Shown here piece by piece: positions 34,939 through 44,917 of a DNA stretch of 64,000 bases. The notes below the pieces were generated by a model. It was not told the origin of the DNA. It searched no databases and worked only from the letters and a program-made list of their open reading frames with translations. A program made the translations under genes and the position numbers. This stretch comes from Candidatus Chloroploca mongolica (GTDB lineage: Bacteria; Chloroflexota; Chloroflexia; Chloroflexales; Chloroflexaceae): the NCBI RefSeq assembly GCF_004762035.2, contig NZ_SIJK02000009.1, positions 12,181-76,180 on the forward strand. The letters run 5' to 3'. Numbering within the stretch: the stretch's first letter is position 1; each line of letters begins with the position of its first letter.

Positions 34939-36123
34939 ATGGACGATGTCGTCATTGTGGGGGCTGCAAGGACACCGATTGGGAGATTCAATGGTGCGTA
35001 TGCAGGGGTGTCTGCGGTCGATCTTGGTGCTGCTGCGATTCGTGCTGCTGTGAGTCGGGCGGGCATTGACCCTGCTCTGGTCGACGAGTGCATTATGGGC
35101 AATGTGGTGAGTACGGCGCTCGGCCAGGCCCCGGCTCGTCAGGCGGCGATCAAGGGTGGGTTGCCGCATACAGTCGGGGGCTTGACGATCAACAAAGTGT
35201 GTGGCAGTAGTCTGAAAGCGGTGATGCTTGCCGCCGCTATGATCCGTGCGGGTGAAGCCGAGGTGATTGTGGCCGGTGGGATGGAGCATATGAGCGGGGC
35301 ACCGTATGCGTTGCCCAGTGCGCGTCATGGCTATCGTCTTGGCAACGGCGAGTTGCTTGATGTGATGGTGCATGATGGGCTCTGGTGTGCGTTTGAGCAT
35401 CAGCATATGGGGGTTGCGGCTGAATGGATTGCGCGGACGCAACGGGTGACGCGCACACAGCAGGATACGTTTGCGTTGCAGTCACACGAGCGGGCGGTTG
35501 CGGCAAGCGATGCTGGTCGTTTTGCCGCCGAGATTGCGCCCGTGGTGGTGCCAGGCCCCAAGGGGACGACGCTGACAATCGAGCATGACGAGAACCCACG
35601 GCGTGATACGAATCTCGCGTCATTGGGCAAGTTGCGCCCGGCTTTTGCCGAACAGGGAAGTGTGACCGCTGGCAATGCGCCTGGCATTACCGATGGAGCG
35701 GCGGCCGTCGTAGTGATGGGGGCGACACGGGCGGCTCAGCTTGGTTTGACGCCACTGGCGCGTCTCGACCAGATGGCGCAGGCGGCAGTGCCTCCACTCG
35801 AGGTCTTTACGGCACCGCCTTTTGCGCTTGAGAAGGTGATGGCGCGGGCCGGACGGATCGTTGATGACTACGATCTCTTTGAAATCAACGAGGCGTTTGC
35901 GGCCCAGGTGATTGCGAATATTCGGGTCGCCGGTCTTGACCCCGACCGGGTGAATGTCAACGGTGGCGCGATTGCGCTTGGGCACCCGATCGGGGCCAGC
36001 GGGGCTCGTTTGCTCGTGACCTTGATCTATGCGTTGCGCGAGCGCGGTGGGCAACGGGGGATCGCTGCGCTCTGTTTGGGTGGCGGCGAGGCTGTGGCTC
36101 TTGGGATCGAGCGCGTGGCTTGA
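34939..36123 (+). CDS. Acetyl-CoA C-acetyltransferase (thiolase)
   Basis: 394 residues, the usual thiolase II length. The nucleophile Cys88 is in [22 protein letters not shown], the C-terminal [19 protein letters not shown] (His) and [13 protein letters not shown] (second Cys) complete the active site. It condenses or cleaves acetoacetyl-CoA and may serve polyhydroxyalkanoate synthesis or beta-oxidation; no phaB/phaC or fad genes adjoin to decide. A GAGGAG sequence precedes the ATG. It opens a 15-kb plus-strand stretch. Confidence 0.93.
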   Translation: MDDVVIVGAARTPIGRFNGAYAGVSAVDLGAAAIRAAVSRAGIDPALVDECIMGNVVSTALGQAPARQAAIKGGLPHTVGGLTINKVCGSSLKAVMLAAAMIRAGEAEVIVAGGMEHMSGAPYALPSARHGYRLGNGELLDVMVHDGLWCAFEHQHMGVAAEWIARTQRVTRTQQDTFALQSHERAVAASDAGRFAAEIAPVVVPGPKGTTLTIEHDENPRRDTNLASLGKLRPAFAEQGSVTAGNAPGITDGAAAVVVMGATRAAQLGLTPLARLDQMAQAAVPPLEVFTAPPFALEKVMARAGRIVDDYDLFEINEAFAAQVIANIRVAGLDPDRVNVNGGAIALGHPIGASGARLLVTLIYALRERGGQRGIAALCLGGGEAVALGIERVA

Positions 36124-36183
36124 CGTGAGCGTATTTGAGATGGTATTGCGTCTAGGCCGCGAGTACTAAGTGATGGTGATCTA

Positions 36184-37116
36184 ATGATGAGAGCGCCCGC
36201 ACGAGCGTCACTGGTTCGGTATGCATGGCTGTCGATCAGCGCCTCGGTGATTGTGATTGGCTTGAAAACTGGGGCCTATCTGATCACGGGCTCGGTCGGC
36301 TTGCTCTCGGATGCGCTTGAGTCGGTGACGAACCTTGTTGCTGCTGTGGTGGCGCTCGTTGTTCTGACGATTGCTGCGCGCCCACCTGATGAGGAGCATG
36401 CGTATGGTCACGACAAGGCCGAATACTTTTCGAGTGGCGTTGAAGGCGGGTTGATTCTGCTGGCGGCGGTAACGATTATGTATACCGCCGCTCGACGCTT
36501 GCTCGACCCGCAGCCAATTGAAGGGGTCGGGCTTGGTCTGGTGATTGCGATCGTTGCGTCGCTGATCAATCTGGGTGTCGCTCGTATTCTGATGCAAGCC
36601 GGTAAGCAGCATAACTCGATTACCCTGGAGGCCGATGGGCACCACTTGATGACAGATGTCTGGACGTCAGTGGGTGTCGTTGTGGGGGTTGGTGCCGTGG
36701 CGCTGACTGGTTGGCATCGTCTCGATCCAATGATTGCGATCATTGTGGCCGCCAATATTATCTGGTCCGGGTTCAAATTGCTGCAACGCTCGGCGCTGGG
36801 CTTGCTTGATACGGCGGTGCCTCTGCCGGAACGCTCGCAGGTGATGGCGATCCTCGATGCCTACGCGGCGCGTGATGGGGTTCAGTTCCATGCATTGCGG
36901 ACGCGGCAGGCTGCTTCGCGTCGTTTTGTTTCGGTGCATGTTCTGGTGCCTGGCTGGTGGACCGTCATGCATGGGCATCGGCTGATTGAAGAGATCGAGC
37001 GTGATGTGTGTGAGGCCTTGCCCGGTACGACTTTTTTTACCCACCTCGAACCACTTGATGATCCACTCTCGTTTGCCGATCAGCAACTTGATCGGGAGAA
37101 ATTTATTCAGAAATAA
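36184..37116 (+). CDS. Cation diffusion facilitator (divalent metal exporter)
   Basis: 310 residues with six membrane helices. The first metal-site helix reads [15 protein letters not shown] (D in SDALES) and the partner helix reads [16 protein letters not shown] (H and D). Between them is [19 protein letters not shown] cytoplasmic ferredoxin-like C-terminal domain follows ([54 protein letters not shown]). It expels Zn, Co, Fe or Mn in exchange for protons; the metal is not evident. Nine bases separate it from birA. Confidence 0.93.
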   Translation: MMRAPARASLVRYAWLSISASVIVIGLKTGAYLITGSVGLLSDALESVTNLVAAVVALVVLTIAARPPDEEHAYGHDKAEYFSSGVEGGLILLAAVTIMYTAARRLLDPQPIEGVGLGLVIAIVASLINLGVARILMQAGKQHNSITLEADGHHLMTDVWTSVGVVVGVGAVALTGWHRLDPMIAIIVAANIIWSGFKLLQRSALGLLDTAVPLPERSQVMAILDAYAARDGVQFHALRTRQAASRRFVSVHVLVPGWWTVMHGHRLIEEIERDVCEALPGTTFFTHLEPLDDPLSFADQQLDREKFIQK

Positions 37117-37125
37117 GCATTTCAT

Positions 37126-37938
37126 ATGACACCAGGTCTTGATGCTACGATCCTTGCCCATGCCCTCCGTTCGTTATCGTTGCCGCGTACGGTCTATACC
37201 TATGGCAGTGTTGGTTCGACAATGGATCTGGCGCGACCGCTGCTGAAAACATTGCCGCCTGAGCAGTTCCCCGTTTTGCTGGTCGCAGACGAGCAACGCA
37301 CCGGGCGTGGACGAATGGGGCGCCCATGGATGGCGCCACCGGGCACCGCCTTGCTCGTGTCGCTGGTGTTGCAACCGACCTGGTTGCAACCTGCCGAAGC
37401 GGTCTATCTGGTCTGGATGGCGGCGGTCGCACTCTGTGAAGCAATCGAGACCGTCACCCCGCTGCAACCGGTGCTCAAGTGGCCGAACGATCTTTTGCTG
37501 CCCGTGGGGGCACCGCCTGCGCTCACCCTGGCCAAGGTGGCCGGATTGTTGTTGGAAGTCAACAGCACCGTGGATCACCTGGCGTGGGCGATCATTGGCT
37601 GTGGGGTCAACCTGACGTCGGCCCCGCCAGCCGACCAGACGCGGTATCCCGCGACGAGTCTGGCGGCTGCCGGAGTGGAGGTTGATCGGATGGCGCTGCT
37701 GATCGCACTGATGCAGCGGATCGATGGGTGGTATCAGCGGCTTGCTGCGGGTGAGCGTGATGCACTCTTTGGGGCCTGGCGGTCACGTCTGGTGACCCTG
37801 GGTCAGCAGGTTCGCATTGAGACCGCTGCTGGTCTGGTGAGTGGCCTGGCCGAGCAGGTTGAGCCTGATGGAACCCTGCTGGTGCGTCAGGCGAGTGGGG
37901 AACTTTGTCCAGTAACGACGGGGGATGTGGGCTTATAG
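37126..37938 (+). CDS. birA: Biotin-[acetyl-CoA-carboxylase] ligase
   Basis: 270 residues of a class I ligase without the N-terminal DNA-binding domain, so it should not act as a repressor. The catalytic core shows SVGSTMDLARPLL, the biotinyl-AMP loop DEQRTGRGRMGRPWMAPPGTALLVSLVL and KWPNDLLLP with the essential Lys. The C-terminal SH3-like cap follows (LGQQVRIETAAGLVSGLAEQVEPDGTLLV). Its substrates here would be AccB at 11.1 kb and the fused carrier at 51.4 kb. Confidence 0.95.
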   Translation: MTPGLDATILAHALRSLSLPRTVYTYGSVGSTMDLARPLLKTLPPEQFPVLLVADEQRTGRGRMGRPWMAPPGTALLVSLVLQPTWLQPAEAVYLVWMAAVALCEAIETVTPLQPVLKWPNDLLLPVGAPPALTLAKVAGLLLEVNSTVDHLAWAIIGCGVNLTSAPPADQTRYPATSLAAAGVEVDRMALLIALMQRIDGWYQRLAAGERDALFGAWRSRLVTLGQQVRIETAAGLVSGLAEQVEPDGTLLVRQASGELCPVTTGDVGL

Positions 37939-37989
37939 TGCTGCCGCTCTACAACTCACTCGTGAGGACTTGCCGCCCCGAACTTCGCG

Positions 37990-38019
37990 TTGCAATGTTG
38001 TCACTGGATGGCCTATAAT
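37990..38019 (+). promoter_or_regulatory. Promoter for the LCP-murJ pair
   Basis: TTGCAA (37990-37995), an 18-base spacer, then a perfect TATAAT (38014-38019), about 50 bases before ATG 38070. Confidence 0.65.
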
Positions 38020-38069
38020 AGACAGGGTAACAAAATAACGAATTGCCTTTATCCAGGAGATGCGTAGAT

Positions 38070-39161
38070 ATGCCGTTTTCGCGAAGGCGCCTTGTTTTTA
38101 GCGCCGTGGCCGTCAGTGGCCTGCTTGTAGTCGCCCTGTTGCTACGTCTCGGCTTTCAATGGCGTCAGGCAATTGCTGATATCGACTCGATGATCGTGAC
38201 CTCTGACCCTGTTGATGTCCAGGGCGGATCATCATTTCAATACAACGAATGGTCAACAGCTGACCTCCTCTCGAAACAGTCAGCGCGGATGACGCATCAT
38301 GATGCACCGCCACAGTCGGTCGCCGTGCAACCAGCGCCTACGCTGACCGAATCAACCCTCAATATCTTATTGCTTGGCACTGATGCTCGTCCTGGTGATG
38401 TTGATCCAACCCGTACTGATGGGATTATTCTGGTGCGGATTGACCGCGAGAATGGGCGGGTCAGTATGCTCTCGTTGCCTCGCGATCTCTGGGTGACGTA
38501 TCCGACCGGTACGTCGGGGCGCATCAATGCGGCTTATGCTGTAGGTGAGTTGCAGCTCGGCGCAGGAGGTGGGGCGGCGGTCGCGAAAGCAACAGTTGGC
38601 CGCTTGCTCAATCTTGAAGTTGACAACTATGTCATGCTTAATTTTGAGAGCTTTCGGAACTTGATTGATTATATCGATGGCATTGAAGTTGATGTGCCTG
38701 AGGCGATCTTTGATCCCAGATTTCCGACTGAGGACTATGGCATAATCGAAGTTCGTTTCGAAGCGGGGCGCCAGTGGTTTGACGGTGAACGCGCGTTGAC
38801 CTATGCGCGCACACGCAATGTTGATAGTGATTTTGGCCGTAATCAACGCCAACAATTAGTGCTCATTGCTATTTTTGAGCGTCTGAGCCAGCGCGGGATG
38901 CTCGATCGGATCATCGGAGTCGATAACTATACCCAGATGATGCGCGGTTATGTGCAGACCGATCTGAGTCGGCGGCAGATTCTGGCGCTAGCCAATTTTG
39001 CTGGCGAGATCAGCATTGAAGATTTGCACCGGTATGCGATTGATTCGCGCATGATTGTTGAACTGAATGATCCGGCGACGTTTGCGGCTGAACCCGTAGC
39101 CTTGCGGCGGGTGGTGCGCGAGTTTACTGGTGAGACCGTGCCGACAGCTGGTGGCAATTAG
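38070..39161 (+). CDS. LytR-CpsA-Psr family glycopolymer transferase
   Basis: 363 residues from ATG 38070, chosen for its AGGAGA site; a TTG nine codons upstream is in frame. An N-terminal membrane helix (LVFSAVAVSGLLVVALLLRLGF) anchors an extracellular LCP domain: LNILLLGTDARPGDVDPTRTDGIILVRID, SMLSLPRDLWVTYP, RINAAYAVG, and ALTYARTRNVDSDFGRNQRQQ. The conserved Arg/Asp residues for the lipid pyrophosphate and Mg are present. These enzymes attach glycopolymers to peptidoglycan. It overlaps murJ by one base, which points to a joint role in the cell wall. Confidence 0.93.
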   Translation: MPFSRRRLVFSAVAVSGLLVVALLLRLGFQWRQAIADIDSMIVTSDPVDVQGGSSFQYNEWSTADLLSKQSARMTHHDAPPQSVAVQPAPTLTESTLNILLLGTDARPGDVDPTRTDGIILVRIDRENGRVSMLSLPRDLWVTYPTGTSGRINAAYAVGELQLGAGGGAAVAKATVGRLLNLEVDNYVMLNFESFRNLIDYIDGIEVDVPEAIFDPRFPTEDYGIIEVRFEAGRQWFDGERALTYARTRNVDSDFGRNQRQQLVLIAIFERLSQRGMLDRIIGVDNYTQMMRGYVQTDLSRRQILALANFAGEISIEDLHRYAIDSRMIVELNDPATFAAEPVALRRVVREFTGETVPTAGGN

Positions 39162-40723
39162 TGGCTGATGCGCCCTCTGTGCGTGGAACTGAGCCGGGCG
39201 GAGCGCTGCGTGGTGTGGCGATCGCGGCGGTGCTGATTGCTCTTGGCAATATCGCGAGCCGCATGGTTGGCTTTCTGCGTGATAGTACGATTGCCTTCTA
39301 TTTCGCCCGCGGGGTCGAGGTTGATGCCTTCCAGGTGGCCTGGACGGTGCCGAGCACGATCTATGATCTGTTGATTGCGGGGGCGGTGAGTGCCGCGCTG
39401 GTTCCCGTCTTTTCGTCGTATGCCGAAGGCGACCACGACGAGTTCTGGCGGGTGATCTCGGGGGTTTTCACGGTTGCTCTGGCTGCCTTGACTGCGCTGA
39501 CGGCGCTGGCCGTCTGGCAGGCCCCGCTGGTGGTGGCCCTGCTGACGCGCCCCGACCAGGCCGAGTTGCGGGCGCTCGCGACGCCGCTGGTGCGTCTGTT
39601 GATGCCGGCCGTCCTGTTGATGGGCTTGTCGGGACTGGCGACGGCGGTGCTCCATGCTCAGCAGCGATTTCTTTTGCCTGCCTTTGTGATGGTAACTTTC
39701 AATGTTGGTATGGTCGCAGGCATTGTGCTGCTCCACGATCGCTTTGGCATCAACAGCCTGGCGTTTGGGGCGTTGATTGGCGCCGTTGGGCAGGTGCTGT
39801 TGCAGATCCCAGGCTTGCGCGGTGCCCGGTTACGTCTGGGTAGCGGGTTGGATCATCCGGCGCTGCGCCGGATCTTGCGCCTCTATGCGCCGGTGGCCCT
39901 GGGAATCGGGTTTTCGGTGTTGGGCACCGTGATTGACCGCTGGCTCGCCTCGGGCTATGAAGCGGCACTGGGTACGATGCGTTATGCAACGACGTTGATC
40001 CAGTTTCCGCTGGGCCTTGTTGCTTCGGCGGTGGCGCTGGCGGTCTTGCCGACGCTGGCGCGTCAGAGTGAGGCACGGGATGAGGCGAGTTTTCAGACGA
40101 CCCTGGCAATGGGGCTCAAGGTGGTGCTGCTGTTGATCTTGCCAGCGACGGCGGGTCTGCTTGTGCTTGCCGAGCCGCTGGTGGCCCTGACCTATGAACG
40201 GGGGCGGTTTTCGGCGGCTGACACAGCGGCGACGGCGATGGCCTTGCGTTTCTATCTGCCGGGTTTGCCGGCCGCAGCGCTTGATCAAGTCTTGATTTTT
40301 GCCTTCTATGCCCGCAAAAATACGCTGACCCCCAACCTGATCCAGGGTGCCGCCATCGGGGTCTATTTGCTGGTCGCCTTGCCCCTGATCTGGTTCACGC
40401 AACTTGGTTTTCTTGGTCTGGTACTGGCCAACTCGGCGCAATGGATCGGGCATGCCGTGATTACGGGGGTCTTGTTGACCCGAACCGTACCGCTGCGCGG
40501 CCTGCGCCTTGGCGAGGCCGCCCTGAAAGGCGTTGGGGCCAGTGGCGTCATGGCCGCTGCGGTCGTGGCCCTCGCGCTGCTCACCGCGAATCTCCCGCTG
40601 GTCGTCCAGATTCTGGTGGCAGGAACTGGTGGAATCCTGAGCTATCTCGTGCTTTGCCTGACCTTCCGCATCGAAGCGGCCGGTTTTTTCTTCCAGACCC
40701 TCAGGGCTCGCGTGCAACGGTGA
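39161..40723 (+). CDS. murJ: Lipid II flippase MurJ
   Basis: 520 residues with 14 predicted helices. The GTG start overlaps the LCP stop (TAGTG). The MurJ pattern is clear: GNIASRMVGFLRDSTIAFYFARGVEVDAFQVAWTVPSTIYDLLIAGAVSAALVPVFSSY, and later LRILRLYAPVALGIGFSVLGTVIDRWLAS and ALRFYLPGLPAAALDQVLIFAFYARKNT. It exports lipid II for peptidoglycan assembly. Together with the LCP protein it makes a small envelope operon. Confidence 0.94.
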   Translation: MADAPSVRGTEPGGALRGVAIAAVLIALGNIASRMVGFLRDSTIAFYFARGVEVDAFQVAWTVPSTIYDLLIAGAVSAALVPVFSSYAEGDHDEFWRVISGVFTVALAALTALTALAVWQAPLVVALLTRPDQAELRALATPLVRLLMPAVLLMGLSGLATAVLHAQQRFLLPAFVMVTFNVGMVAGIVLLHDRFGINSLAFGALIGAVGQVLLQIPGLRGARLRLGSGLDHPALRRILRLYAPVALGIGFSVLGTVIDRWLASGYEAALGTMRYATTLIQFPLGLVASAVALAVLPTLARQSEARDEASFQTTLAMGLKVVLLLILPATAGLLVLAEPLVALTYERGRFSAADTAATAMALRFYLPGLPAAALDQVLIFAFYARKNTLTPNLIQGAAIGVYLLVALPLIWFTQLGFLGLVLANSAQWIGHAVITGVLLTRTVPLRGLRLGEAALKGVGASGVMAAAVVALALLTANLPLVVQILVAGTGGILSYLVLCLTFRIEAAGFFFQTLRARVQR

Positions 40724-40750
40724 TAAATCGCACAAACATGCGCTTTCTTC

Positions 40751-40779
40751 TTTTCAGATCGGCCTGAGTATGGTATAAT
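40751..40779 (+). promoter_or_regulatory. Promoter upstream of the 304-residue membrane protein and gyrB
   Basis: Perfect TATAAT at 40774-40779 with a weak -35, TTTTCA, 17 bases upstream (40751-40756). It lies 28 bases after the murJ stop. Confidence 0.55.
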
Positions 40780-40802
40780 AGAATATCAACGAGGAGGCCG
40801 GA

Positions 40803-41717
40803 TTGAGCATTGCAACGCCTAAAAACCTGTCTCTGACTGACATCATCAGTGCAGGCTACCGTGCGCTCCATCGCAGGCTCTGGGTGATGTTGATCCCGGC
40901 CCTGGTAAGTGGGTACCTCTGGCTTGGGGCGCCGATTGCGCTGACACCGCTGGCGACAGGCGTGCAAGCTGATCTGGCGATGGTCGGAGAACTAATTGGG
41001 CAAGAGGGAGAAGGGGTGCGTCTCGCGCAGGCGGTATTGATGACCGATCTGCGTTTAGCGCTTGCCTGGCTCAATTTTGTCCCGATGCTTGCGCCAACGG
41101 AAGGGCCAGTTGTGCCGCTTATGGGCATAGAGCACGAGGTGAACTGGCCGCGCATGCTGCTGACGATTGGGGTGGTCAATGTGCTGGCGCTGGTGTTCAG
41201 TAGCTATTTTTTGACCTTATTGAGTGAAGCCGTCAGTGGGGTCTATCTGCCGCTCGTGGGTTCGCTGCAGCGGGCATTGGCAGTGGCGCTTGCGCTGGTG
41301 GGGTACTGGTTGGTCCTGGCTGGGATTGGGTTGTTGCTGGCTCTGCCCTTTCTGGCGCTTTCGATTATTGTGATTGTGGCCTTGCCGGGGACGGCGCTGG
41401 CGATTCTGTTAGCCTGGTATATTGTGCTCTTCTGGGCGTATATTTATACCTGCTTTGCGCCCGAGGCGATTCTGCTGAGTCGGGTCGGGCCGTTGCAGGC
41501 GATTGTCGCAAGCATCAACATTGTCCGTCACAATCTGGCTGAAACCCTGATGCTGCTCTTGCTCAACCTGTTGATTGTCAATGGTCTGGGGCTTGTCTGG
41601 CGGCAACTTGCCGCGATGCCGGTCGGTTTGCCGGTGGCGCTGCTTGGCAGCGCGTATATTGGGAGTGGCCTGACGGCTGCTCGGATGGAGTTTTATCGTG
41701 CGCATCTTGCGCGATAG
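40803..41717 (+). CDS. Multi-pass membrane protein, unknown function
   Basis: 304 residues from TTG 40803, which has GAGGAGG at ideal spacing. After a cytoplasmic N-terminus come about six helices. The pattern YRALHRRLWVMLIPALVSGYLWLG near the start and a late segment FAPEAILLSRVGPLQAIVASINIVRHNLAETLMLLLLN resemble the glycerophosphoryl-diester-phosphodiesterase-type or DUF975-like integral membrane proteins, where a similar amphipathic segment follows the helices. The resemblance is loose, so function is left open. It lies 20 bases before gyrB and may be co-transcribed with it. Confidence 0.75.
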   Translation: MSIATPKNLSLTDIISAGYRALHRRLWVMLIPALVSGYLWLGAPIALTPLATGVQADLAMVGELIGQEGEGVRLAQAVLMTDLRLALAWLNFVPMLAPTEGPVVPLMGIEHEVNWPRMLLTIGVVNVLALVFSSYFLTLLSEAVSGVYLPLVGSLQRALAVALALVGYWLVLAGIGLLLALPFLALSIIVIVALPGTALAILLAWYIVLFWAYIYTCFAPEAILLSRVGPLQAIVASINIVRHNLAETLMLLLLNLLIVNGLGLVWRQLAAMPVGLPVALLGSAYIGSGLTAARMEFYRAHLAR

Positions 41718-41737
41718 CATAGAGGATAGAGCGTTGT

Positions 41738-43672
41738 ATGAATGACGAGCAGACTTCTTCCACTGAACCTCAGGGGTATGATGCGAGCCAGATCACGGTG
41801 CTCGAGGGGCTTGATGCGGTGCGGAAACGCCCGGGGATGTATATCGGGCCAACCGACATGAATGGCCTGCACCATATGATCAAAGAAGTAGTGGACAATT
41901 CGGTTGACGAAGCACTTGCTGGTCACGCTGATCGCATTACCATCACGATCCATAAAGATTTATCGATTCAAGTGACTGATAATGGTCGCGGTATTCCCGT
42001 TGATATTCACCCCAAGCACAAGGTCTCGGCGTTGCAACTTGCCGCAACTGAGTTGCATGCCGGGGGCAAGTTTGGCGATGGGGGCTATAAAGTCTCGTCG
42101 GGCTTGCACGGGGTGGGTCTTTCGGTGGTGAATGCACTTTCTGAATGGATGCGTGCCGAAGTGCGTCGCCACGGCAAGCTCTGGGTGCAAGAGTATCGCA
42201 TTGGCAAACCCCAGGGTGCGGTGAAAGCCGTGGGCCTGGCTGAGGGTACGGGAACGTCGATCCATTTTATGCCTGATGTGGCCATCTTCAAAGAAGGCAT
42301 TGAATATAACTTTAAGGCGCTGTCTCAGCGTTTTCGTGAAATGGCCTATCTGACCAAGGGTCTGCATTTTGCCTTTACTGATGAACGTAGCGATCAAGAA
42401 GTGCATTTCTATTTTGAGGGTGGCATTGTCAGTTATGTGCGCCACTTGAACAAAGATCGAACCTTGTTGCATAAGCAGCCCTTCTATGCCGAAAATACGG
42501 TCAATGATGTGGCCGTCGAAGTGGCAATGCAGTATACCGACTCGTATGATACTGACTCGGTGTATGCGTTTGCGAATAATATCAATAATACTGACGGTGG
42601 TGCCCATCTCTCGGGTTTTCGTACGGCCCTGACCCGTGTGATCAATACCTATGCCCGTGCCAAGAGCATTCTGAAAGAGAATGAATCTAATCTGACTGGT
42701 GAAGATGTGCGTGAGGGTCTGACCGCAGTGATTAGTGTCAAGCTGAAAGATCCCCTCTTTAGCTCGCAGACCAAAGAAAAACTGGTTAGCCCTGAAGCAG
42801 CAGGTGCGGTTGCGACGGTGCTTGGCGATCATCTGGCGGCCTGGCTTGATGAGAATCCTGGCGAGGCCCGGCGGGTGATTGAGAAGGTGTTGAGCGCAGC
42901 GCGAACGCGGTTGGCGGTTCAGAAAGTGAAAGAGACCTCACGCAAGAGTGCGATGGAGGGGTTTGCCCTGCCAGGCAAATTGGCCGATTGTTCTGATACC
43001 AATCCAGCGCGCAGCGAGCTCTATATTGTTGAGGGTGACAGCGCAGGTGGCACGGCCAAGCAGGGGCGCGACCGGCGCTTCCAGGCGATTCTGCCGCTTC
43101 GTGGCAAGATCCTCAATGTTGAGCGTAGCCGCCTCGACAAGATGCTCTCGAATACCGAGGTACGGGCCTTGATTACGGCGATTGGTACCCCCATCGGTGA
43201 ACAGTTCAATGCTGATAAATTGCGGTATCATCGCATTCTGCTGATGACCGATGCCGATGTGGACGGGAGCCATATCCGCACGCTGTTGCTCACCTTCTTC
43301 TTTCGGCATATGCGCCAGTTGATCAGCAGTGGGCATCTCTATATTGCGCAGCCGCCGCTCTATCGGATCAAACATGGCAAAGAGCAGGTCTATACCTATT
43401 CAGATAACGAGCGTGATGCGTATTTGTCCAAGCTCCCCGAAGAAACGCGGCAGCGCGTTGGCATCCAGCGCTACAAAGGCCTCGGTGAAATGAATGCCGA
43501 GCAACTCTGGGAGACAACGATGAACCCCGAGAACCGCGTGATTCTCCAGGTAACCATCGAAGATGCCCAGCGCGCCGACGAGACGTTCACGATGCTGATG
43601 GGTGACCTGGTGCCCCCGCGGCGTAAATTTATCCAGACGCATGCGTCAGAGGTGGTTGATCTGGATGTCTAG
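41738..43672 (+). CDS. gyrB: DNA gyrase subunit B
   Basis: 644 residues, the short GyrB form. The GHKL ATPase part has RKRPGMYIGPTD, EVVDNSVDEALAGHAD, VTDNGRGIPVDIHPK and SSGLHGVGLSVVNALSEW. The QTK loop is SSQTKEKLVSPE. The TOPRIM part has YIVEGDSAGGTAKQGRDR and LMTDADVDGSHIRTLLLTFFFR, and the C-terminal QRYKGLGEMNAEQLWETTMNP. ParE is a possible alternative, but the QTK/TOPRIM wording and length fit GyrB. gyrA, dnaA and recF are not nearby. Confidence 0.93.
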   Translation: MNDEQTSSTEPQGYDASQITVLEGLDAVRKRPGMYIGPTDMNGLHHMIKEVVDNSVDEALAGHADRITITIHKDLSIQVTDNGRGIPVDIHPKHKVSALQLAATELHAGGKFGDGGYKVSSGLHGVGLSVVNALSEWMRAEVRRHGKLWVQEYRIGKPQGAVKAVGLAEGTGTSIHFMPDVAIFKEGIEYNFKALSQRFREMAYLTKGLHFAFTDERSDQEVHFYFEGGIVSYVRHLNKDRTLLHKQPFYAENTVNDVAVEVAMQYTDSYDTDSVYAFANNINNTDGGAHLSGFRTALTRVINTYARAKSILKENESNLTGEDVREGLTAVISVKLKDPLFSSQTKEKLVSPEAAGAVATVLGDHLAAWLDENPGEARRVIEKVLSAARTRLAVQKVKETSRKSAMEGFALPGKLADCSDTNPARSELYIVEGDSAGGTAKQGRDRRFQAILPLRGKILNVERSRLDKMLSNTEVRALITAIGTPIGEQFNADKLRYHRILLMTDADVDGSHIRTLLLTFFFRHMRQLISSGHLYIAQPPLYRIKHGKEQVYTYSDNERDAYLSKLPEETRQRVGIQRYKGLGEMNAEQLWETTMNPENRVILQVTIEDAQRADETFTMLMGDLVPPRRKFIQTHASEVVDLDV

Positions 43673-43686
43673 TCGGGGGAAGGTCG

Positions 43687-44649
43687 TTGGATATACCATT
43701 TTCTGGTAAACCCCTGCTCTTGGAGGCACCGCGTGGCGCTATGCTGCCCCAGCCGCTTGCAGGTGATACCCCCGCCCATCTTGAAGCGGGGGTTATCGCC
43801 ACGCTCCGCACGCTGACGCCTGTGCGCAAACTGGAACTGGCTCGAGCGATGAATCAGATGGCTGATCGCCTGGCGCTGGCCGGTATTCAGCAGCGGATGC
43901 CTGAGGTAACGATGCACGAGTGGGCCTATGCGCTGGCTCTCCAACGGCTCACGTTGGAACGACGGCCTTATGGTGCAGCTGTTCTTGAAGGAATTCCGCT
44001 TATGCCGACTCCTGTTGATCCGCTTGCGTTGGCGTTGCGTCTTGGCGCATTGCTTGATGCCCAGGCCATCCCCTATGTCATCGTTGGCTCAATGGCTGCT
44101 GTTGTCCACGGCGAGTACCGTACGACGCGCGATATCGACGTAGTGGTGAACCTGTCTGCTCAGAACGTGCGAGTGTTCGTCGAAGGGCTGCGTGAGGATT
44201 TTACCTTTCTCTTGAGCGACATTACCGACGCGCTCCTCCGTCTTCCTGAAGCACGGGATGATGGGCAGCAGCGGGCAAGTTTTTGTGCCTACGACAAGAC
44301 GACGGGCTTCCAGCTAGATGTGTACCTCTTTTCGGGGCGTCCGTTCGAGGTGGCCCAGTTTCAGCGGGCACAGGTGGTAAACATCGCCGGTGAGCCGGGT
44401 GGAGCGCTGCGTGTAGCGAGTGCTGAAGATACAGTGCTGGCCAAGCTAGAATGGTACAGCCTTGCCCCATCTGATCGCCAGTGGCGGGATGTGCAGGCCA
44501 TCCTGCGGGTACAGGATGATGCGCTCGATCAAGCTTATCTTCTTCAGTGGGCCGACGCACTTGGGTTCGCTGAGTTGCTAACCTGGGCGTTGCGAGGTCA
44601 GCAACCGCCCCTGGCTGGTGATGAGCCTCGCCAGCAGCGGTTGTTCTGA
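43687..44649 (+). CDS. Nucleotidyltransferase-fold protein
   Basis: 320 residues from TTG 43687 (GGGGAAGG upstream); an ATG at 43741 is also possible. Residues about 1-90 are Pro/Leu-rich and helical. The C-terminal part shows a minimal nucleotidyltransferase core: YVIVGSMAAVVHGEYRTTRDIDVVVNLS with the metal-binding DID, then FQLDVYLF with the third acidic residue, and a segment RVASAEDTVLAKLEWY. This wording is close to AbiEii/MNT-type proteins, some of which are toxin parts. No antitoxin-like small gene adjoins, so a toxin role is not supported. It follows gyrB by 14 bases. Confidence 0.75.
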   Translation: MDIPFSGKPLLLEAPRGAMLPQPLAGDTPAHLEAGVIATLRTLTPVRKLELARAMNQMADRLALAGIQQRMPEVTMHEWAYALALQRLTLERRPYGAAVLEGIPLMPTPVDPLALALRLGALLDAQAIPYVIVGSMAAVVHGEYRTTRDIDVVVNLSAQNVRVFVEGLREDFTFLLSDITDALLRLPEARDDGQQRASFCAYDKTTGFQLDVYLFSGRPFEVAQFQRAQVVNIAGEPGGALRVASAEDTVLAKLEWYSLAPSDRQWRDVQAILRVQDDALDQAYLLQWADALGFAELLTWALRGQQPPLAGDEPRQQRLF

Positions 44650-44664
44650 ACAAGCACTTTTTCT

Positions 44665-44707
44665 TGCGCGTGAAAAAAGCCAGCGTAGCTGGCTTTTTTC
44701 CCGCGCA
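44665..44707. repeat. Inverted repeat after the nucleotidyltransferase gene
   Basis: Arms 44665-44684 and 44688-44707 pair except for two central positions, closing on AAAAAAGCCAGC-gta-GCTGGCTTTTTT. The T run makes it a likely intrinsic terminator on the plus strand. No gene is visible in 44708-44917. Confidence 0.9.
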
Positions 44708-44917
44708 AACATGACTCTCCGTACTTTTCGCCAGGTCTTTTGCCAAGATCGCACGGTTGTATCCCGTATTCCTACGGATAGACGCGGCTTGCCGGTGTGC
44801 GTACACTGAAGATGTCTGAAGTACGCTCACCTCTTTATTCCCCTCGTACCTTCCCAGAGTTCACTTCATACAATGCAAAGGCACACTTCTTGGCTGTACC
44901 TGGATTGGAGAAGGCTC

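Noticed and set aside
43687-44649. Toxin of a toxin-antitoxin pair (AbiEii/MNT-like)
   Set aside because: The nucleotidyltransferase core is there, but no small antitoxin gene lies beside it; a hairpin terminator follows directly and gyrB precedes it.
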